Shown here in pieces: positions 47,331 to 60,715 of a stretch of DNA of 64,000 bases. The notes under the pieces are model-generated. The model ran no database searches and was not told where the DNA came from. It saw only the letters and a program-made list of their open reading frames with translations. Location: positions 1-64,000 of the forward strand of contig SKCR01007814.1 in NCBI GenBank assembly GCA_019454045.1, written 5' to 3'. This stretch comes from Zanthoxylum bungeanum. Lineage: Eukaryota; Streptophyta; Magnoliopsida; Sapindales; Rutaceae. The translations under genes and the position numbers were made by a program. How positions within the stretch are numbered: position 1 is the first letter of the stretch; every line of letters starts with the position of its first letter.

Positions 47331-48299
47331 GGCCAGTCTTCTGCTAATCCGCAAATCCTGCACATCAGTACATATATGAGTACCACAACCAGAATAAAAA
47401 ATCCAATTTTTAAAACTAGAAGTAGACATGTTTATTTCTATAACAAACATACCTGAAGCCGGTGCCTTGCCCGCTTTGATTTCCTTCATATGCGCCTTGT
47501 ACTCATGGTAGTCACGCTTCCAGTGACCATGTTTGCCACATTGTATGCATACATCTTGGGATTTTTCCTTAGCCTTCCCAGAAGACTTTGACGATTTGGC
47601 CTTGCCCTTCTTCTTCTTCTTATTCTTTACACCTCCAGTAGCCTTCGGCCAAGCCTTGGGAGACTGAGATGTTGAAGCGAAGTGCGCCTCGCATTTTTTC
47701 CCCTTCAATAGCTCTGTTTTTGCTTCACGCAACATTGCCATAAGCTCTCCAAGAGTATGGTCTTGGTTCATCATATTGTAGTTCATGATGAACCCGCTCC
47801 AGCTGTCAGGAAGAGACTGCAAGATCAAATCTATAGAAGTCTCAGCCTCAAAGGTTATGCCTAGCTGACCCAACTGTTCAATGTCAGCAATCATCTGTGA
47901 CACATGGTGCTCAACAGATGTACCCTCTGACATTCGTGAGCGAAAGAGCTTCTTCTGTAATTCATACCTTTGCGATCTAAGGTTAGATCGATGAATGTCC
48001 TTCAATTTTTTCATCATAGTATAGGGATCCAATCCTTTGTTTTGGCGACGAAATTAAGGGGTCATCGCAGCGAGCGTAACAGATTGAGCAGTTGAGTTGT
48101 CATCGCTATGAGTCTTCCAAAGCTCAAGCTCAAGCGGCTGCTCATTTCCGGACTTAGGCCCGAGAGGTCTCTCTATCGTATAGAGCATCCTCTCAGCCCC
48201 CAGGACAATTCTGAGGTTCATATCCCAATCAGTAAAGTTCGCTCCATTAAAGATATTTTCGCCCATGATAATGTCTCTAACCCCGATCTTTCCAGTCAT
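47325..48299 (-). pseudogene. A3 gag and protease start (one stop, active site lost)
   Basis: Gag starts at 48299 (MTGKIGVRDIIMGENIFNG) and runs to MTP, where TAA replaces the CAA seen in A4. It continues as DPYTMMKKLKDIHRSNLRSQ, then a Lys-rich stretch, then the knuckle CIQCGKHGHWKRDY, in which the last Cys ligand is Tyr. The protease reads NWIFYSGCGTHIC: the catalytic Asp of DSG is Tyr. Gag and pol share one frame, as in copia polyproteins. Confidence 0.88.
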
Positions 48300-50304
48300 C
48301 TTAATTGCAATAGTAAAACTATTCAATTAACGATATTTGGGTACAGTCCAACTGTTACAAGAAAAATATTAAAATATTAGTCCAACTAATAAATATATAA
48401 TTGACGAAATAATTTGAAAGCGTGTAATGCCAAGTATTTGAACGAAATTACAAATTCAATACTGGCCTCCCATTATTTTTCAGCGAGCATCTAACCCTCT
48501 GTTGAGTAATCGGGAAACCTAGTTTCCTAGTGGGCTAGGATCTCGTTAAATAACACACAACCTTGACTTTGGCCAACAAGCTGTATGATATTTAACTAGG
48601 TAGATCTCTAAGATCATTTGGATCTCATCCAATTCCTAGATCCGGTAGGTGGACCTCCAAGTCCGAAACATATATACAATATATATGCCAATATATCCAA
48701 TATATTTTCCTAACCTTTTCCTCTGAATCAACTAAGCATTGGCTTTGGCTCAACAAGCTTAATGATTCCAGTTAAGCGGGACCCATTGACTTTGGAAAGC
48801 TTCGTAATTGATGTCGATGAACAAGAAGTGACCTTGACTTTGGCCAAAAAATCACAACTTGGGCAAGACATACGATATAGAACAAAGCCTTCATGATTCA
48901 AACACATCCGCGATGGACAAATGTATTGACTTTAGCCAACAAATCAATGCCAATCTTGGATCTTGAGAATGAATCACTCAATGGAAGGAAAACACTTAAT
49001 ATTTGTTGAGGGTTTTTCGCGTAATTGGCAACCAATTAATTATCTTTGATTAGGTCTCATCATACACCCTTAAACATGAATTCTAAAAGCATAATAAGGC
49101 GCGATAAATAAATTAATAATGATATGCGGATGGATATCTCACAAATTGTTCCTAGAACAAATCACTCCATTTACTCTCACCGGCTAGCACTATTCTACCT
49201 TCTACCCAATTACATAATACAATAAAGAAACCTCATTACGTTGAGGGGAATTGATGAGAAGAGAATTACAAAGAATCGAGAGACAAAGGCTGGACACGCA
49301 GGTCCAATTTAATAAATTCTAAATTTATTACAACAATTTCCAAAATTGCCCTCACCCATCTAATATCCATCCGATATACATTATTCATACATTACATCCA
49401 TGTATTCACACAAAGCATGTTATTCAATCAATCTAATCCAATTAATTAATCTTTTGAATTAAGTGATCATCCAATGTTCAAACAACGATTTAATTTGCGC
49501 GAGTCCAACTCGTTTAAGAATAAGTACTCCAAGTGCATATTCTTGAATTATATCGAACTACAATTTTAAATCCAATTTATTTTGTATTCAATACTAATTC
49601 TTTATTTAATTCCAAATTAAATAATTACACTTTTAATGTGCCTTTTACGACTTAGATTCTAAATCTAATCTTAATGGGTCTCAAAGCCCAATTAACATCC
49701 AATGTCAATTTAATTAAAATCCAATGGCCTTTCAATTAATTTATTAAGGCATGGACTTTGGCAACCAAAGCCCAATAAGGAATCACCCTTTGCCATAAAA
49801 TTAATTTTGGCTCATTTATTATATTTGGACTTAATGGAATGGTTTTAGGCCCAATTTGGATTCAATCCAATTGTCCTAAACCAACTTGGCCCAACCAAGC
49901 CCATTAGGCCCAAATACAACAATTTTAACCCAATTCCAAATTAAGCCTAAATTAATTAAATTCTAATATTCCAAATTTCACAATTTAATTAATTAAAGTG
50001 TATAGCCATAATTAATTATTTAAATTAACATTTCCAAAATATCAATTTACATAATTAATCATGCTTTATATTATTCAATTAATGTCCAACAAAATTGAAA
50101 CAAAATCAAGTCATCAACATGCTTACTCATTTTCGATAATTAGGGATTTTATTCATTAATTTTGATTTCAATCCAATTAAATCACAAATCAGTATATCCA
50201 AACATTTTAAACACATCCAATGGTCTAAAAAATCAAAATCACCATGAGTTTATGGTACCATGTCATTCGGCCAAGCCTAATAATTTGGGGAAAATTAATC
50301 CAAT
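48300..50304 (-). other. Untranslated leader of A3, PBS missing
   Basis: It holds the hairpin row (48309-48391), the stem GGAAAC-CTA-GTTTCC (48513-48527) and ggccca words (about 49680-49950). Near 50304 the leader text ccaattaat runs straight into LTR text taatgaacaaacc, so the PBS, the end of the leader and the first bases of the LTR are deleted, with taat shared at the joint. Confidence 0.75.
48309..48391 (-). other. Hairpin row in the A3 leader (three units)
   Basis: AATAGT/ACTATT with loop AAA (48309-48323), ACAGT/ACTGT with loop CCA (48343-48355) and TATTAGT/ACTAATA with loop CCA (48375-48391), plus-strand letters. The first ends 10 nt before the gag ATG; here its loop has drifted while the six stem pairs remain. 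Confidence 0.7.
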
Positions 50305-51315
50305 TAATGAACAAACCAAGATCATTTAAAACATAAAATCATGTGAATATGTAATGAAGTATAGCGGAAAAATACTCACAATACTCGGTTGGATGGATGT
50401 GTAGAGTTCAAAATTTTTGCTTCATTTGAAGTTCCTCAAAGCTCCTCCAATGTTGAGTGTCAGGCTCCAAGCTTTGAAGATTGGATTCCAAACTCTTGGG
50501 AAATGTTTACCTATCACCTTTGTATGATTCTATGAGTGTGCTAGCACTAGAAAAATTTGCAACAAATTCATCCTTGTGTTCTTGAAGCTCTCGGCCAAGT
50601 CAAGAATGAGAGAGGAAATTTTCATTTTGCCGTGAATGAGAGATAGAGGAAGAGATGAGTGAAATTTTTGAAGTGTTAATTGATTTTCCAAAAATCAAAT
50701 CTTGATATACCAAATCCTTGTTTGGTAAAAGTCACTCATCCTTTGAAGTTGGAGTGTAAAGTAAGTCATCACCAACTCACCAAATTCCATCACCAAAAAG
50801 TGATGAGAATGACAAGTGATGTGACTAGTGATGTGACTTGTGGGCCCCACTTTAATTCAAAATCCGAGTGGGCCCGCAAACACATTCCGTGCTTGGGTTC
50901 GTTAATTCTGAATTAACGAATTTTCCGTTACGACGTAATTAAATCAAATTTAATTCAAATAATTATACCTAGCAAAATTACTATTAAAGTCGCTCGAGAA
51001 TTAATTCTAAATTAATTCGTTCGCCCGAATTAAAATCCAATTTTAATTCCGTTATGAAATCTAATTTCATTTAATATATCGAATATATAATTTTATCGAT
51101 TAATTTTGAATTAATCGTTCTCTCTCTATTAATTGAATTTTATCCTAGATAAAATATTTCCGCAATTAATCCTAGATTAATTTTCTCTATTATAATTAAT
51201 CCTAGATTAATTATGTTCGAGTCATACGTCATCGGTGAATATTCGGGAAGCGACCCATGAGATCCCTTGATATGTTGGCAAGAAATTCGGTCGTCGAACT
51301 ATCCGAACACGTGAG
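50305..51315 (-). repeat. A3 5' LTR, part left of B2
   Basis: Matches 42370-43380 of the 3' LTR apart from scattered changes. Its first ten or so bases (tgttgggttc) are deleted. It is interrupted at aacacgtgag by B2 and resumes at 60716. Confidence 0.85.
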
Positions 51316-53925
51316 TGTAAGGGGTTTTAGGGGGAATATCCGGTAACGCAGCGGAAGCGGTGGAAAATCAAATTTTCCGATTTCAAAATTTTTTCTCGGA
51401 TTAATTAAATAAACATTTTTATTTAATTATCCAATAATCAAATTATGAAAATAAATTCAATAAATCATATTTAAGTGAATTTACCGAATTGCCCTTACAC
51501 TTGGTATTTCGTCCATTTTAGTCCGAAATTGATCTAATCAATTTTGAATGATTCTAAATCATTTCTAAGATGAACTTAGCATGTTCAAAACATCAAAACA
51601 CCAAGGGCAACATAAATCCCCAAAATTCCAAGTTTGGCCGAATGCACCCATTAGGTTCCAATTTGTGCACTTTGTCATTTCATGCATCAAAACACATCAA
51701 GATGTAATCCAATGAACATGAAACTTTATATGCATCATATAAACATCCAAATACACAACATATATGAAAATCCCCAAATTTAGAATTGGTCATGAACCCT
51801 AATTTTTCAATTTCATCAAATTGGAGAAATTAGACCAAATTGGTTAAATCCAATACTTCAATCATGTTTCTTCCATCCAATCAAAGTCTCAACACAATGA
51901 AACAACTCAAGATCAAATCTAGGTCATCTAAGAGTGGGTAAACAACTCTAGATTAGCAAAAAAGCTTTCCAAAACCATAAAAGAATACTTATAACTACAC
52001 TAGTCACAAGCTTTCTCCATTATACATGCTCAACACTTTCACCAAACTTTTATCCATCAAAAACACAAAGAATAAAGAATATAAAAACTCAAGAACATCA
52101 CAAGATGTTGCCCACAACAAGATGAACAAATTACTCTCTAATGGAAGGTTGGAAATACTTACTATTTTCCAAGCTTTTCTTGATTTTTCTTTCTTTTCTC
52201 TCTAGCATTCTTTGCCTTCCTTTAATGGAGTTTTGTTTTAAAGTGTATTAGGTTAAGAATGAAATGAAATGAAAAACAATATATACTTAGACAACATTTG
52301 CCTTGGCCGAATTACCTAACCAAATACAAGTTTTTGCAATTTCAATTTCATTTCACTTTACATTTGGTCAACTTGCATAAATATCCAATAACACTTTATT
52401 AGATATTAATTAAGTCAAAAAATGCAACTAAGAAAAATATAACTTATATTTAAGTGTTATGGCCGAATTTAAATAAAAATAAAGGAAAAAGATATTTTTC
52501 ATTTTCAAACAATTTTGAACAAATATCTTAAGAAGTCAAAATCAATTTGACAACCTTTCCTTTAATGTATAAGTCAACAATTGCAACTTATAATCATTTC
52601 CTAACTTTATCATTTGGTGATATATTTATATTTTAATTATATTAATCATTTAACAATTAAATAATTAATTAAATACAAATATATCAAATATATGTATTAT
52701 ATTTACCTTAAATATCTCAAATACATATATTAATGATATATGTCAAATACCTTTATTTGACTATTTATTAATGTGTATTTAATAATATCATATATTAAAT
52801 ACAAATACACATTAATTAGGAAATGACGGTTCGGCCCGTTCGCATGTATTTTTCGTTTAACGATTAAACGATTATAAATAATCATCATTATTCATAAATG
52901 TTGCTCTAGTGCTCTACGAGTATGTTTCATTATTGAGACTCTCTAGATTCAGGTATATCCGTCACGAAATCCAATTTGTGTACATAATCTATCCACCCGT
53001 AGATTATGACGATCACGGATAATCTCGCTGAATCATACAGGTCGAGGTCATTGCATACGTATAATCCCTCCGTCACAGGTATCCAGATAATCCCAGAGAT
53101 ATAGATGTGAACGTCAAATCTCTATAGGTATTATCTCGTCGACGTATCTATTAGCAATCTTTAAATAACACTCGGAACTTACTTCCGATGTATACTGTGG
53201 CCACAGATTTAATAGACTGCTAAATATATATGGACTACCTATGCTCTGTACACAGAACTGACGGATCCTATCTTGACACACACAGGATATCCTGAGGATC
53301 GATCCACACCCAACGAACAGGCGGAGGTCTGATCTAAATAGATCGATGACGTGACTGCCATCTAAGTGTGGAGGATGTCTCATACATCCACAGTGGTGTC
53401 TCAAGTCGAAGGACCACTATGCTACTCAACCCGAGAAGATTCTTATTGACGTTGGTGTACCATCCATTAAGAATCTTCGGTGAGCCGTTCAGTGTTTATC
53501 CACTATAAACACCTACACGTTATACGAGTCTCCATAGACTCATGGTTCATTGGGATAAACCATCGGACCAAGTCTCGATATACGACATGTACTGGTCTCA
53601 ACGGATTTGACTAACCGACCCGTGTTATCAAATCTTGACCAGGAACTATGTTTGATAATATCATATAGCAGTGACACTTCCCAATGTCAATTACAAACTA
53701 ACTTTGTAACTGTGTACTGCATTATATATTATCGGGCCTTTGTCTAATATATACATATCACTAAACCACATTTAGTTTCAATCTAATCGTAATCAGATCG
53801 AATACGTATATAAGAACAAGAGGTGCAACCATAAATAAGTAATATTATGGAATAATGGGATGTTCGTATTCATGAATCAGACATAAATACGGTCCGGATT
53901 GGCGCTCTGAGCACCAACCCCAACA
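51316..53925 (-). repeat. 3' LTR of B2
   Basis: It is 2610 bp; plus-strand ends are tgtaaggggt and accccaaca. A 96-codon frame (53114-53404) recurs in the other LTR but is not supported as a gene. Confidence 0.9.
53373..53563 (-). other. Row of five hairpins in the B2 3' LTR
   Basis: Arms: GGATGT/ACATCC (53373-53378, 53384-53389); GAAGATTCTTA/TAAGAATCTTC (53435-53445, 53468-53478); GTGTTTAT/ATAAACAC (53492-53499, 53505-53512); GAGTCT/AGACTC (53526-53531, 53536-53541); ATGGTT/AACCAT (53542-53547, 53558-53563). The same row is at 60161-60352 in the other LTR, and mostly at 62797-62987 in B3. Confidence 0.62.
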
Positions 53926-56900
53926 ATTTCTCCCAATTGCTCTAGTTCCAATCCACGGTATCATATACTCATCTCAATGTGTATCGTATGCACATGGCCC
54001 TCAAAAGCTCACCCAGTACTTAAGAGGTAGGCAACAAAAACAAGTCCGTTATGACATATTGAGTTTGTCAAACAAACTCCATCGTTTTCCATAGTCAGCA
54101 TCATTCATATTTTGTAGAATCTAGATTATACATTAATATGACTCTGATGCTACATCAGTATTGTGCTACAGCTACTGAGTTGTCCAAGTATTTAAGGATC
54201 AAATCCAAAATACTATGAAGACAACCGCAAACACAATAACAATTCAAAACTTCTATTTTATAAGGTCACTATGCAACTTCATAAGTCAATACTTTATAAG
54301 TTGCATATAATTCCATTATAAAAGTAGAATCCTTCGTGACACTCCCACTGCATCTTTTCTGACTCTTTATGACGTAGACTGTCTAACGTCATAATTAGTC
54401 TCAAAACTAATATGACCCTAATGGTTGCAGACTATATTCTCCATGAATTAGAAACTCGTTCTTAATATCTCAAAGATCACAAAGAATGTGTTTCAAGATC
54501 CACCATATGGTCTATAGGATGTCAAAATAACTCGTAACAATTACGATTAAATCGACATCGATAATCGCACATAATAAAGTATTCACTATGTCATCATCAA
54601 ATGATACATAATATTGTTTAGACATTCTAATCAATATCTCTTTCGAAAAAGGAATCATCATTTACGAAAGATGAATACTATGTATAAGACATACAATAAC
54701 TGTCGAACAGTTATACTAACTGTCATACAGATAGCCTTGTTATGTCCTTTATTAGATCATATCTAATGTACGAATAATAGGAGTATCTCACAAGTCTCTT
54801 AGTTTTATATCTTATATAAAACTTTATATCAAATATAACAGAGACTACTCCCACTGCTTTCATGGAGTAAAGAAGACTTAGGTAAATCTTTTACCTCACA
54901 AACATCTCATTATTACTATAATAATGACAATGTCGTTAAGATATATAACACTAGAAAGTAATTTGTACGCTCCCACTAACCCTTCTAATCACATATGTAT
55001 TCTCTATACTTTGACAAGATCATACATTCTGACGATATCAAAAAACAGAGAACACAGATTTTCAGAAGACTTATCTGAGTCTACAATAGGCTCTATAAGC
55101 TAGCACACTAAACTGCGATCTCAGCAGAACACAAACTCTAGGGCAATTTCGGAATGAACTCTTCAAATAAGGAAATCACAACTGATCTCTTATCTGAATA
55201 AGTCATCCAAAAACGCCACTTTGCATTCTTTAGCTAAAATATACAGTTTATTATCAACATTAACCAATATATCTTTAATTGTTCAATTAGCGTGACTAGA
55301 GATAAGTTTTCTCAGAATCTACAATAGATTGCTGAGTATAACTTTTCTCACTGTCATACTGTAAAGGTCAAACCTTTAATAAGCTCACATTGCTTTCGCA
55401 GCGCAAACAATTAGTACATATCATGAACTAATTCATAATGAAAGCGTAATCAAGTTCAAAACTTGATCGTAGTAAGCTATGAACAATCTTAGATCTATGG
55501 TTCAATGGTGAACTTCCAGAATTGATATCAAATATCGCTTCCATTATAAGTTATAGGATAATTTTTCTTCAGTAAGAAAACAATGGAACCATTAAGTATC
55601 AAATACTCGTGAATGATTTTGTTATCCTATTGGACTTGTACGGAAGATGTATAAGGGTTTTTTCATCTTATTAATTACGTAGTTCCATTTATAATTTATC
55701 ATTCTCACATTTGACTTCAATAAGTCAAGTCTTTTCTACAATAATTAACATCAGATGTTACACACCAAGTAATAAAACAATTTTATTACTCAGGATCGTA
55801 GGAAAGATATTCTATTAAATAGAATACAATATTCTATTAAACAGAATAAACGATAAACTTTTACTTATACCTCCAAGGTGTAAGTAATTTCCATTATATA
55901 ACTATTATATAAAAGAAACATTCAAATCTTAAACTTTTCAAGATTCAGATTTTCTACTTATACATATCATATATGTAACTGTAGAAATTAATGGAACATT
56001 AATTAAGAAGATGAACTAGTGTTACTGGAGCATAACCCCAAGAGTATTGAAACTAATTCGGTAACATTCAATATCAGACGAATCAAATCATATAAGATTC
56101 GATTGCTCCCACTACTCAATTCCATCAAGATGGAATCGTGGAAGAACAATATTGAATATGAATCATATTCACTGAATAACCTTAGAACTAATTGCTTTAA
56201 ATTCATATGTTTGATCGTATCAAAGATCTTTGAACAGTTCAAAGACATGTAATGAATTTTAAGGATCAAGTTTTCAAAATTCTTCAGATTGAATATATTT
56301 GAACAAGTCAAAAATTTCAATCTACGTTTCATCAGAACAGATTGAAAGTTCTTGATACTTTCAAGACTTTCAATATGTGTTCCTTCAGAAACACGTAACT
56401 AAGTTATGACAATTCATCAACTAAGTTACGAAATAAAGAAAACTACCTTAAGCAATTATTATTTATAAAACTACATACATCCAATGTATTAGTTAAATAA
56501 TTTGGTGGTCCAATGACAATCATTGGTTAAACGAGATCTTAATCACTTTCCTGAATACAATATTCATTAAAGGGATAAGGATGTGTGGTGTGATCTAGTA
56601 TCAAACCATCCTTTACCATACAGAATAAGAATCCAATGCTTAAGTGATTAAATTCATAAATCACCGTTCTAAATTATTTACTTTACCGAATAATTTTTCT
56701 TAATGTTTATCTCTACGTCAATGACACTACTAGTTATTATAAAATATGTAACAATTGTTTATAAAGAACAAGTGACTATCCAATAGTCGCGAGTTCCGAT
56801 ATCAAATATCAAAACAATCGTTAACCAATATTTTAAATAACTAGACGGGAGATCTGGTATCCAATACCTATATTGTGTTGATTTGTGAAAATCGATATTT

Positions 56901-57470
56901 TCTATACACAACTATACACATCTCTTTCTTTAGCTTTACTATTTGCATTCAACTATTCACAACAATTGCAAATAATGATTAGCAAATTGTGTCAGACACA
57001 TTACTTCTAAAGGTAATTAAAGCTTAGAAATGTCATTACTAGATAAACAAAAACTACCTAATGGGGCTTTCTTAATGCCAGTCAAGAATCTCGAGACATT
57101 AACTAATTCAAGTCAATTCTTACTGCATAAGAAACTTTTCTCTCTAAAGTATTATATCCTAAAAGGGATATCTATCTAGATTATTGTCATGACTTAGAAA
57201 CTAAGTCACTAACCATCTTTATTTTTGAAGAAAATCGGAACAATAGTTCCCGATGGTTTAGACCAATCTAATAATATCCTAGTCTAGTAGTATCTAGAAC
57301 CTATTCTAGAATAACTGCAACCAAGAGTCAAGTCAGATAACATATCAAAATATGTGTGCGGTAAATAAAAGTTTAATTCTTTATAAACAATAGAATAAGG
57401 AAACAAACAAGCGGCAATTTCCATAATAACATACACTGCCTAAGTTATGGAATATTTTAAACTTAGCAGT
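53926..57470 (-). pseudogene. Decayed copia interior of B2
   Basis: No long reading frame. A reverse-transcriptase relic is still visible on the minus strand at about 55060-54730. The stretch reading ggttagtgggagcg (54968-54981) aligns with the SGSA segment before YVDD in A1, and ctccatgaaagcagtggg, near 54870, with the segment after it. Spacing fits RT upstream of a lost RNase H. I could not identify gag or integrase. It would depend on proteins from other elements. Confidence 0.6.
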
Positions 57471-58114
57471 GCCTCACGTAATGCCGTAATCCCCAACGGA
57501 AAGACGAGAATTCAATAATTAAATCGAATTCCATAATGGGAAGAGGACCCCATGAATATATTTCGACTCACAGCAGAGGCACGGTCTCGCCGACGTATAT
57601 TCACAGGTAGACAACTAATTGTCAATCACTCACTAGTGACTCCAAGGTTCCAGTCCTGGCCGTTTCTTGTTGTCGCTGCGAAGGCAGGCCCACAAGGAGA
57701 CGTACCAAGGTTAAACTTGTCAATGATAAACTCAAGTTACTTGCGTAACCCTGACAGCTAGGGCACGTTCAGGATTCCGCTTTTGCTTGAATTTATCTAG
57801 TATCTAATATACATTCGGCATAAATAAATTTCTATCAGCTACATCCTCGGCAGAGGCAAGGGTCTCGGATGTAGTCAACGAAAAGATATTTATAAACCGT
57901 ATTGACAAGACGGACCAAGAAACAAGTATTCCAAATACTAGTTACTTTAAAACCTTATTAAGCGGGGATATTCCATTAAGTGTCATACACCCTAAATCTA
58001 ATCAAATTATATTATAACATGCATGTATAAAGTCAAGAAAACATGATTAAACATTGAATAAAACAAGCCAATCATTTATGGAGGCCTAGAATCAGACTCG
58101 CTCTGATACCATTT
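57471..58114 (-). other. Leader and PBS of B2
   Basis: Similar in blocks to the B1 leader (587-1316). The PBS TGGTATCAGAGC (minus strand, 58100-58111) is exact, with a 3-nt gap to the LTR at 58115. Confidence 0.8.
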
Positions 58115-60715
58115 TGTAAGGGGTTTTAGGGGGAATATCCGGTAACGCAGCGGAAGCGGTGGAAAATCAAATTTTTCGATTTCAAAAATTTTTCTCGGAT
58201 TAATTAAATAAACATATTTATTTAATTATCCAATAATCAAATTATGAAAATAAATTCAATAAATCATATTTAAGTGAATTTACCGAATTGCCCTTACACT
58301 TGGTATTTCGTCCATTTTAGTTCGAAATTGATCTAATCAATTTTGAATGATTCTAAATCATTTCTAAGATGAACTTAGCATGTTCAAAACATCAAAACAC
58401 CAAGGGCAACATAAATCCCCAAAATTCCAAGTTTGGCCGAATGCACCCATTAGGTTCCAATTTGTGCACTTTGTCATTTCATGCATCAAAACACATCAAG
58501 ATGTAATCCAATGAACATGAAACTTTATATGCATCATATACACATCTAAATACACAACATATATGAAAATCCCCAAATTTGGAATTGGTCATGAATCCTA
58601 ATTTTTCAATTTCATCAAATTGGAGAAATTAGACCAAATTGGTTAAATCCAATACTTCAATCATGTTTCTTCCATCCAATCAAAGTCTCAACACAATGAA
58701 ACAACTGAAGATCAAATCTAGGTCATCTAAGAGTGGGTCAACAACTCTAGATTAGCAACAAGCTTTCCAAAAAACATAAAAGAATACTTATAACTACACT
58801 AGTCACAAGCTTTCTCCATTATACATGCTCAACACTTTCACCAAACTTTTATCCATCAAAAACACAAAGAATAAAGAATATAAAAACTCAAGAACATCAT
58901 AAGATGTTTCCCACAACAAGAGGAACAAATTACTCTCTAATGGAAGGTTGGAATACTTACTATTTTCCAAGCTTTCTTGATTTTTCTTTCTTTTCTCTCT
59001 AGCATTCTTTGCCTTCCTTTAATGGAGTTTTTGGTTAAAGTGTATTAGGTTAAGAATGAAATGAAATGAAAACAATATATACTTAGACAACATTTGCCTT
59101 GGCCGAAATTACCTAGCCAAATACAAGTTTTTGCAATTTCAATTTCATTTCACTTTACATTTGGTCAAGTTGCATAAATATCCAATAACACTTTATTAGA
59201 TATTTAATTAAGTCAAAATGCAACTAAGAAAAATATAACTCTTATATTTAAGTGTTATGGCCGAATTTAAAGAAATAAAGGAAAAGATATTTTTCATTTT
59301 CAAACAATTTGAACAAATATCTTAAGAAGTCAAAATCAATTTGACAACCTTTTCCTTTAATGTATAAGTCAACAATTGCAACTTATAATCATTTCCTAAC
59401 TTTATCATTTGGTGATATATTTATATTTTAATTATATTAATCATTTAACAATTAAATAATTAATTAAATACAAATATATGTATTATATTTACCTTAAATA
59501 TCTCAAATACATATATTAATGATATATGTCAAATACCTTTATTTGACTATTTATTAATGTGTATTTAATAATATCATATATTAAATACAAATACACATTA
59601 ATTAGGAAATGACGGTTCGGCCCGTTCGCATGTATTTTTCGTTTAACGATTAAACGATTTATAAATAATCATCATTATTCATAAATGTTGCTCTTGTGCT
59701 CTACGAGTATGTTTCATTATTGAGACTCTCTAGATTCAGGTATATCCGTCACGAAATCCAATTTTGTGTACATAATCTATCCACCCGTAGATTATGACGA
59801 TCACGGATAATCTCGCTGAATCATACAGGTCGAGGTCATTGCATACGTATAATCCCTCCGTCACAGGTATCCAGATAATCCCAGAGATATAGATGTGAAT
59901 GTCAAATCTCTATAGGTATTATCTCGTCGACGTATCTATTAGCAATCTTTAAATAACACTCGGAACTTACTTCCGATGTATACTGTGGCCACAGATTTAA
60001 TAGACTGCTAAATATATATGGACTACCTATGCTCTGTACACAGAACTGACGGATCCTATCTTGACACACATAGGATATCCTGAGGATCGATCCACACCCA
60101 ACGAACAGGCGGAGGTCTGATCTAAATAGATCGATGACGTGACTGCCATCTAAGTGTGGAGGATGTCTCATACATCCACAGTGGTGTCTCAAGTCGAAGG
60201 ACCACTATGCTACTCAACCCGTGAAGATTCTTATTGACGTTGGTGTACCATCCATTAAGAATCTTCGGTGAGCCGTTCAGTGTTTATCCACTATAAACAC
60301 CTACACGTCTATACGAGTCTCCATAGACTCATGGTTCATTGGGATAAACCATCGGACCAAGTCTCGATATACGACATGTACTGGTCTCAACGGATTTGAC
60401 TAACCGACTCGTGTTAGCAAATCTTGACCAGGAACTATGTTTGATAATATTCATATAGCAGTGACACTTCCCAATGTCAATTACAAACTAACTTTGTAAC
60501 TGTGTACTGCATTATATATTATCGGGCCTTTGTCTAATATATACATATCACTAAACCACATTTAGTTTCGATCTAATCGTAATTAGATCGAATACGTATA
60601 TAAGAAGAAGAGGTGCAACCATAAATAAGTAATATTATGGAATAATGGGATGTTCGTATTCATGAATCAGACATAAATACGGTCCGGATTGGCGCTCTGA
60701 GCACCAACCCCAACA
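58115..60715 (-). repeat. 5' LTR of B2
   Basis: It is 2601 bp with ends tgtaaggggt and accccaaca. It is nearly the same as 51316-53925 apart from single-base changes and short indels (for example tccgatttc against ttcgatttc near 58168). Confidence 0.9.

Larger units (their letters stand above)
51316..60715 (-). mobile_element. Copia element B2, nested in the A3 LTR
   Basis: A 9.4-kb element with two similar LTRs (51316-53925 and 58115-60715). A PBS at 58100-58111 reads TGGTATCAGAGC on the minus strand, and a purine tract gggagaaat sits next to the left LTR (53926-53934). Flanks are gtgag (51311-51315) and gtgcc (60716-60720), a target duplication matching 3 of 5. The interior has no frame over about 110 codons. 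The LTR pair differs only at scattered bases, so the insertion is younger than A3. Confidence 0.9.

Noticed and set aside
53114..53404. 96-codon frame in both B2 LTRs (53114-53404 and 59902-60192).
   Set aside because: The two LTRs are near-identical copies, so recurrence carries no weight. The frame is antisense-agnostic, lacks similarity to known proteins and coincides with the hairpin row.
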